From Lentilactobacillus farraginis DSM 18382 = JCM 14108 (GTDB taxonomy: Bacteria > Bacillota > Bacilli > Lactobacillales > Lactobacillaceae): 35,825 bases of DNA. The notes beneath the pieces were generated by a model. The model was not told the origin of the DNA. It saw only the letters and a list, made by a program, of their open reading frames with translations, and did no database searches. The stretch covers positions 1 to 35,825 of the forward strand of contig NZ_BAKI01000027.1 of the NCBI RefSeq assembly GCF_000583655.1. Direction: 5' to 3'. How positions within the stretch are numbered: the stretch's first letter is position 1; each line of letters opens with the position of its first letter. Shown piece after piece: positions 31,844 to 35,825 of the stretch. A program made the position numbers and the translations under genes.

Positions 31844-32317
31844 TTACACCTCCTCGATTAAAACACAACTGGCATCGCGCTTTCGTAAACTTAATTTGTA
31901 GCCGCGAACCATCAATTCAATTGGATCACCCAATGGCGCAATTTGATTAACTTTAACGACTGTTTTGTTAGTTAAGCCCATGTCTAATAACCGCCGCCGT
32001 AACGCTCGATCACCAACCATTTTTCGGATAATCCCACTTTTACCAACATGCAAATCAGATAGGGAGCGTAACTTGTCGCCGGCCGCTTCTTTAACGTCTC
32101 GAACCACAATTCGTTCGGCAATATCCAAACTAATTGCCAGCCGCTGCCCCTGAAAGTAGATCATCATCCCACTTGAATCCGTCGATAAAGAGATGACCGT
32201 AACCTTTTTGCCGGAAATCATGCCCATTTCGGCTAACCGGCGGACAATTGCCTTGTCTCCCAAAACATTCATAATAATATATTCGCCCCTGTGCTTCGTT
32301 TCCGACAACGCTTCCAT
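31844..32317 (-). CDS. feoA: FeoA with two tandem FeoA domains
   Basis: The 157-residue product contains two SH3-like FeoA domains. The first spans about residues 10-78 (GDKAIVRRLAEMGMISGKKVTVISL...GQRLAISLDIAERIVV) and the second about 85-157 (GKSGIIRKMVGDRALRRRLLDMGLTNKTVVKV...GYKLSLRKRDASCVLI). Single FeoA proteins are about 75-80 residues, so this is a duplication or fusion; two-domain forms occur in some Firmicutes. FeoA is cytosolic and promotes FeoB activity. The start at 32317 follows AAGAGTGATTAACT. A TTGACA-17-TAATAT promoter and a Fur-like site lie upstream. Confidence 0.92.
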   Translation of the reverse strand: MEALSETKHRGEYIIMNVLGDKAIVRRLAEMGMISGKKVTVISLSTDSSGMMIYFQGQRLAISLDIAERIVVRDVKEAAGDKLRSLSDLHVGKSGIIRKMVGDRALRRRLLDMGLTNKTVVKVNQIAPLGDPIELMVRGYKLSLRKRDASCVLIEEV

Positions 32318-32423
32318 AGTTAATCACTCTTTTCGACTTATAGTTTTGGAATAATTTAATACGTAATATTCTTTCATTTTAAAGCCACTAAATACATTGA
32401 TGTGGTATATATATGATAGTCAA

Positions 32424-32504
32424 ATATTAAATGTAATTTTTAAAAATGTCAATATGGTAAGAACGATGAGGATTATTCTCATTACTTAGTGATAATCATT
32501 CTAA
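32424..32504 (-). promoter_or_regulatory. feo promoter and Fur-like boxes
   Basis: On the minus strand TTGACA (32447-32452), 17 bp and TAATAT (32424-32429) form a strong promoter. About 40 bp upstream lie TGATAATCATTCTAA (32490-32504), close to the 7-1-7 Fur consensus TGATAATnATTATCA, and GATTATTCTCATTA (about 32470-32483). The boxes sit between the feo promoter and the divergent plus-strand promoter at 32566-32594. Confidence 0.6.
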
Positions 32505-32565
32505 TTTTGAAAATGCCGACTAATCACGGATTCGCCATTAAATTACAAAAAAGTTCCGAAAACGG

Positions 32566-32737
32566 TTGAAAATATTATTTTTTTCTCGTATACTCGGAAT
32601 CAAGTGAGTTGCCATTCTCATGGCACTCAAATTAAGTATTAGTCATTTTATTTATAAGGTCTTCGAGTGCAGCGGGACACTAAATGAAAATACTGCACGC
32701 CAAAGTAGTCGGCTGACATGGGCCCACTGCTTTTTTT
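32566..32737 (+). ncRNA. Candidate small RNA divergent from feoA
   Basis: The plus strand shows TTGAAA (32566-32571), 17 bp and TATACT (32589-32594). The predicted transcript (from about 32601) carries a hairpin GAGT-t-GCCA/TGGCACTC (32606-32628), an AU-rich stretch, and a second stem GTGCAG/CTGCAC (32667-32672 with 32693-32698). A terminator-like GGC...GCC/AGT...ACT hairpin ends in seven Ts (32731-32737). No plus-strand gene follows (the MFS gene converges), and the only frame overlaps the terminator. Length about 137 nt. Position beside a Fur-like site makes an iron-sparing sRNA plausible. Confidence 0.5.
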
Positions 32738-32751
32738 CATACATACAGAAA

Positions 32752-32779
32752 ATGCCCGCCGATTTTTCGACGGGCATCG
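32752..32779 (-). terminator. Terminator of the MFS gene
   Basis: ATGCCCG-C-CG pairs with CG-A-CGGGCAT over five Ts; on the minus strand it is followed by TTTTCTG. Confidence 0.6.
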
Positions 32780-32846
32780 CTGTGTCAGTAGCCATTTTAA
32801 ACAGATTCCTTGACCGATTGCTTTTTAATAGGCGTTTTACGGGCCT

Positions 32847-34240
32847 TTAGATACCTGACCAGCACAACAGCCAAGCTAAGCCGGAAATCATTGTCGCAAT
32901 CCAAAAAACGTTATAGAAAGCCTGAATAAACCGATCACCAACTGCCGGAGTAATGCGGGTCACACCGGGCAGCTGAAAGAACAGTGCCGCCGAAGCAAAG
33001 CTGATGCCAATTGTCATTCCCAGTGTCCGGGCAAATGAATTAAATGACCCGGCAATTCCGGAAAACTTCTCGGCTACCAACCCATGGTCAACGCATTATT
33101 CGGCGACAGAAAAATCGCCATCCCCATGCCGTTCAGCACAATTGGCGGTATAATCCGCAGCATCTCCAGGCCACTCGGGAAAAGGGCATAGCCAACCTGT
33201 GAAACCACCATCACGGCCAAGCCGACAACCGTCATTAATTCCCGATTCACCCGATCGGCCAAAAAACCGGCAAACGGTGTCGTAATCAACATCATCACGG
33301 GCTGCAGCATCATTATCAAACCACTGGTAAATGGACTCATCCCGTTATAACTCTGCAGGTAAAACGGCAACAGGATATTTGAAACAGCATTTACCAGCAT
33401 GACCAAACTCAAAGCGAGAATCGATGTCATAAAGTCGCGATTTTTTAAAATTTCCGGCGCAATCCACGGTAAATTCGACTTATCATCTTGAATAAACGAA
33501 TAAATAGTGATGGCACCACCAACCACAAAGAAAGCCAAACCAATTAAAAGTCGGTCCCGGCCGCTTTCAAAGAAAGAACCGCTTAGGAAAAATAAAATTA
33601 TGCCAATTGTAAATAAATTTTGGCCAGTCCAGTTAGCGCCCTTGGTCACTTCTCTAATATGCGACCAAGTTTCTTTAGGAATCGCCAAATATTTAAAGCC
33701 CAACCAAAGGACTAATATTCCTAAAGGTATATTTATCCAGTATATCCAACGCCAGCTTGAAATAGAAATGATAAAGCCGCCAATTCCGGGACCGGAAATT
33801 GCGCCCACCGAAATAAACATCGAAATCATGGCTAACGCTTCAGCCCGTCGATTGTCCGGAAAATATTGGGTCACAATTCCCATTGAATTGGCCATAATCA
33901 TTGCCGCTCCGATTGCCTGAATCACCCGACCAATCAAAATCGTCACGAATCCAGGTGCAAAACCGGTTACCGTTGAACCGACCAGAAACGCCACCCCACC
34001 AGCCAGAAAAACCGCATTTTTGGACAAGATATCACCAATATGCCCAAACATTACCAGCAAAATAGCCGTCGTAATCAACCCGATCTGGACAATCCAAGTA
34101 GCCGCACTACTGGAAACATTTATCGAAACGGCAATTTTAGGAATCGCCAAGTTCGTACTGGATCCTGACAGAGATGTCAAAAACGCAAACATCCCCAAAA
34201 CAACAATAATAGATAGATTCTTCCCCCGACTATCAGTCAT
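32847..34240 (-). pseudogene. MFS transporter (DHA2-like) with a one-base frameshift
   Basis: The first frame (34240 to 33074, 388 residues) has MFS features: motif A (GHIGDILSKN), RVIQAIGAAMIM, motif C-like GAISGPGIGGFI and WRWIYWINIPLGI, then stops after SPNNALTMGW. The next frame resumes with VAEKFSGIAGSFNSFARTLGMTIGIS, exactly the expected continuation, and stops at 32847. Adding one base in GGTTGG (about 33070) restores a roughly 464-residue multidrug-exporter-like protein. The last two membrane spans lie after the break, so the truncated form is probably non-functional. ATG 34240 follows AAGGGGGG. Substrate unknown. Confidence 0.85.
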
Positions 34241-34374
34241 TTTGTATTGCCCCCCTTAACCTCGTATCGTGATTGATAATCTCCATAATATTTAAATCGC
34301 TGTGATCACCATATTTATACCACTGATAGGTTAAAAGGTTGGCAATTTCGACTTGGGGGCTTTGTTTGAAAAAT

Positions 34375-34812
34375 TCAAGGCCGGGATTTTCCGCATCGGC
34401 GCCTTATATTCCGGGTGTTAACCGTTTTGCTCCGCTCACTCTTTTTAGGACAGCTCCTCAAAGCAACGTTCTGCATATAAGGGATCCCTTTCAAAAATCC
34501 AAAACCGGGATTTTCGAAAGGGACACCTTATACTCCGAACGTTAACCGCTTTGTTCCGCTCACTCTTTTTAGGACAGCTCCTCAAAGCAATGCCACTCCA
34601 TATAAGGGATAAATCTTAAAAATCCAAGCCCAGGATTTCTAAGATTCACGCCTTATACTCCGGGCATTAACCGCTTTGTTCCGCTCACTCTTTTTAGGAC
34701 AGCTCCTCAAAGCAGCACCACTCCATATAAGAGATCAATTTGAAAAATCCAAACCCGGGATTTCCCAAATCGACGTCTTATATTCCGGGTGCTAACCGCT
34801 TTGATCCGCTCA
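34375..34812. repeat. Tandem array of covarying hairpin repeats (one partial, three full)
   Basis: Full units centre on 34460-34552, 34584-34677 and 34709-34802; a 5'-truncated unit precedes (about 34368-34430). Spacing is 124-125 bp. Linkers between units share TCCGCTCACTCTTTTTAGG and ACAGCTCCTCAAAGC. Each full unit folds as AAAGC/GCTTT; a variable 6-7 bp stem (AACGTTC/GAACGTT, AATGCC/GGCATT, AGCACC/GGTGCT); TATAAGG/CCTTATA (TATAAGA/TCTTATA in the last); a variable stem (TCCCTTTC/GAAAGGGA, AATCTTA/TAAGATT, weaker in the last); and AAATCC/GGATTT capped by an A-rich CC loop. An A.C mismatch and an AACC bulge are constant. No gene is seen in 34241-34813. Confidence 0.85.
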
Positions 34813-34813
34813 C

Positions 34814-35152
34814 TTACCACTTTAGCCAGCTCTGGTTATAGTGGCCCTTGATCATCCAGATATAGCCCTGCTTTTGCTGGAGATATGGGGCTTTTACCAT
34901 CCACCCCAGCGCTGTTGTATTTTGCACCTTAATTTTTGAATCTTCCAGCAAAACCAGCTTTTGTCTGGTTCGATTATTTTCCAGATTAACTTGGTAAACC
35001 GGGACCGGATACCTGATGTGAACCGTTCGCGGACGATACCAATAAGATGAATAGTACCCAGGCAGACCGCTGGCATGCGATGACGGCACTGAAATCAATC
35101 CTGCCGCCAGCATCAAACCAACCGTGACAACAAACAATAATTTCCTAAGCAT
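34814..35152 (-). CDS. Small secreted protein, unknown function
   Basis: The 112-residue product has a signal peptide (MLRKLLFVVTVGLMLAAGLI) with cleavage near SSHA-SG. The mature part is basic and aromatic (GYYSSYWYRPRTVHIRYPVPVY), then LENNRTRQKLVLLEDSKIKV and ALGWMVKAPYLQQKQGYIWMI, an alternating pattern that suggests a small beta domain. No anchor or catalytic motif is visible. ATG 35152 or the adjacent GTG 35155 could start translation; GGGGAG lies 10 or 7 nt upstream. The gene begins right after the repeat array, whose last unit ends 12 nt beyond its stop. Confidence 0.65.
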   Translation of the reverse strand: MLRKLLFVVTVGLMLAAGLISVPSSHASGLPGYYSSYWYRPRTVHIRYPVPVYQVNLENNRTRQKLVLLEDSKIKVQNTTALGWMVKAPYLQQKQGYIWMIKGHYNQSWLKW

Positions 35153-35334
35153 CACGCATCATCTCCCCACTTCTTTCTCCACCCTGAGAATAGCGCACCA
35201 ATTGCACAATTCTGTAAATCTGATGTAAAGGTTGTGTAAAAGTGAGTTCAAGTTGTTATTCAATCTAATTGCCGGCATCAAGCCCAACATGATAAACTGA
35301 TTACACAAATGATAAAATGATTCAGATGCCACGA

Positions 35335-35461
35335 CACATTCCGTGAACTACTCGGCCATGAATGACCAAGCTTCTGGGAACACGAAGTAGTATTTAGGCT
35401 GTTACATCGGTATGCCGAACACCTAACTTACAGAACTCCGCTCTCTTACCATGGCTAGTCC
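35335..35461 (-). ncRNA. Candidate omega-RNA region / right end of the IS605-type element
   Basis: Directly downstream of the TnpB stop on the minus strand lie CGG-CATA-CCG and a larger hairpin, ACTACT...AGTAGT, enclosing GG...GCC, ending in TTCAC. TnpB guide RNAs (omega-RNAs) arise from this 3' part of the gene and element end. The exact element boundary is not visible. The region 35156-35334 shows no gene. Confidence 0.45.
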
Positions 35462-35825
35462 CTAACCAGTAGCTTTTAAGCCGCGCTTCAGGATATTAAC
35501 TGCCGCATTAATATCCCGATCATGATGGGTCTGACACTCAGAACACGTCCATTCCCGAATTGCTAAGGGTTTGGCACCGCCATTGTGTCCACACGCTGAG
35601 CAGATACGGGAAGTGTTCTTGGCACTGACCACTACTAACTGTTTCCCGTACCAGTTACACTTATATGCCAGCATGGTCCGGAATTGATACCAACTGGCGT
35701 TAGCGATGGCCTTAGCGAGATGGTGATTGCGCATCAGATTTTTGGTTTTCAAATCTTCAATCACAATCACATCGTACTTCCGAACTAAGGCTGTCGTCAG
35801 TTTGTGCAGGTAATCCTTGCGCTGA
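35462..35825 (-). CDS. tnpB: TnpB, C-terminal part (IS200/IS605 family), runs off the edge
   Basis: The reading frame is open to the window edge ([30 protein letters not shown]...), so the short ATG at 35770 is not the real start. Visible TnpB features are the RuvC-II Glu in VIVIEDL, the [18 protein letters not shown] helix, the zinc finger CSACG...CSECQ and the RuvC-III Asp in [12 protein letters not shown]. TnpB is an RNA-guided endonuclease that maintains IS200/IS605 elements. The visible part is intact. TnpA and the left end lie outside the window. The ribosome site and start are not visible. Confidence 0.92.
   Translation of the reverse strand, partial: QRKDYLHKLTTALVRKYDVIVIEDLKTKNLMRNHHLAKAIANASWYQFRTMLAYKCNWYGKQLVVVSAKNTSRICSACGHNGGAKPLAIREWTCSECQTHHDRDINAAVNILKRGLKATG

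Noticed and set aside
32620..32850. Plus-strand 76-residue frame beginning inside the candidate sRNA
   Set aside because: No ribosome site, passes through the T7 terminator and the MFS terminator, and overlaps the 3' end of the MFS gene.
34375..34812. CRISPR array
   Set aside because: Unit length is about 125 bp, spacers are not unique, both arms covary within a fold and no cas genes are present.
34375..34812. Integron attC array
   Set aside because: Covarying arms and fixed unpaired bases are reminiscent, but there are no cassettes, no integrase and no standard R-box consensus; kept only as an analogy.

Overview
The window reads as a chromosomal stretch of a low-GC Gram-positive bacterium of the family Lactobacillaceae. 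Support comes from AGGAGG-type ribosome sites, frequent TTG/GTG starts, compact TTGACA/TATAAT promoters, many intrinsic terminators, and recognisable lactobacillar families: ProX, DegV, AIM24, DUF2325, TraX, S53 peptidases and FeoAB. Protein style suggests the heterofermentative group (Lentilactobacillus or Secundilactobacillus-like), but the genus cannot be fixed from the sequence alone. No rRNA, tRNA or CRISPR array was seen.

Layout. 0-3.1 kb: 5' end of a secreted protein; a sigma-70-like factor followed by DUF1659-like and DUF2922 genes; ProX; a small secreted protein. 3.2-5.5 kb: TetR regulator plus membrane protein, divergent from a metal-dependent amidohydrolase, with an inverted repeat between them. 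5.6-6.7 kb: HigBA-type toxin-antitoxin pair followed by an orphan HicB-like gene. 6.9-9.0 kb: ArsR regulator, DJ-1/Hsp31-like protein and an NAD(P)-binding protein. 9.0-10.45 kb: an eroded small-gene zone with shared operator-like motifs, a frameshifted membrane gene and an orphan RelB/DinJ antitoxin. 10.5-14.4 kb: nadB-nadA-nifS operon for quinolinate synthesis, in which nadA and nifS each carry a one-base deletion. 14.7-17.3 kb: an OppA-type lipoprotein and DegV. 17.4-19.3 kb: a candidate small RNA, a hypothetical gene, a structured repeat and a DUF2325 protein. 19.5-26.8 kb: three S53 (kumamolisin-type) secreted peptidases with a TraX-family membrane protein inserted after the first. The first peptidase and traX share one promoter/operator design; the second and third share a 40-nt identical leader. 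27.1-29.0 kb: AIM24 protein and a Lys/Ala-rich surface protein. 29.2-32.7 kb: ferrous iron uptake operon (two-domain FeoA, FeoB, FeoB-associated Cys-rich peptide, small membrane peptide), with a Fur-like site and a divergent candidate small RNA. 32.8-34.2 kb: frameshifted MFS exporter. 34.3-34.8 kb: tandem structured repeats. 34.8 kb to the end: a small secreted protein and the C-terminal part of a TnpB (IS200/IS605) gene.

The most unusual signal is a repeat family with tandem ~125-bp units at 34.4-34.8 kb, a solo copy at 18.07-18.17 kb and a 3' remnant at 26.85-26.90 kb. The paired arms differ between copies but change together, while the terminal loop, an A.C mismatch and an AACC bulge stay constant. 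That is covariation expected of a folded RNA or single-stranded DNA under selection. Other signals are the coregulated S53/TraX locus and two candidate small RNAs (beside feoA and upstream of degV). There are also four or five single-base frameshifts, which mean either local gene decay or unpolished indels.
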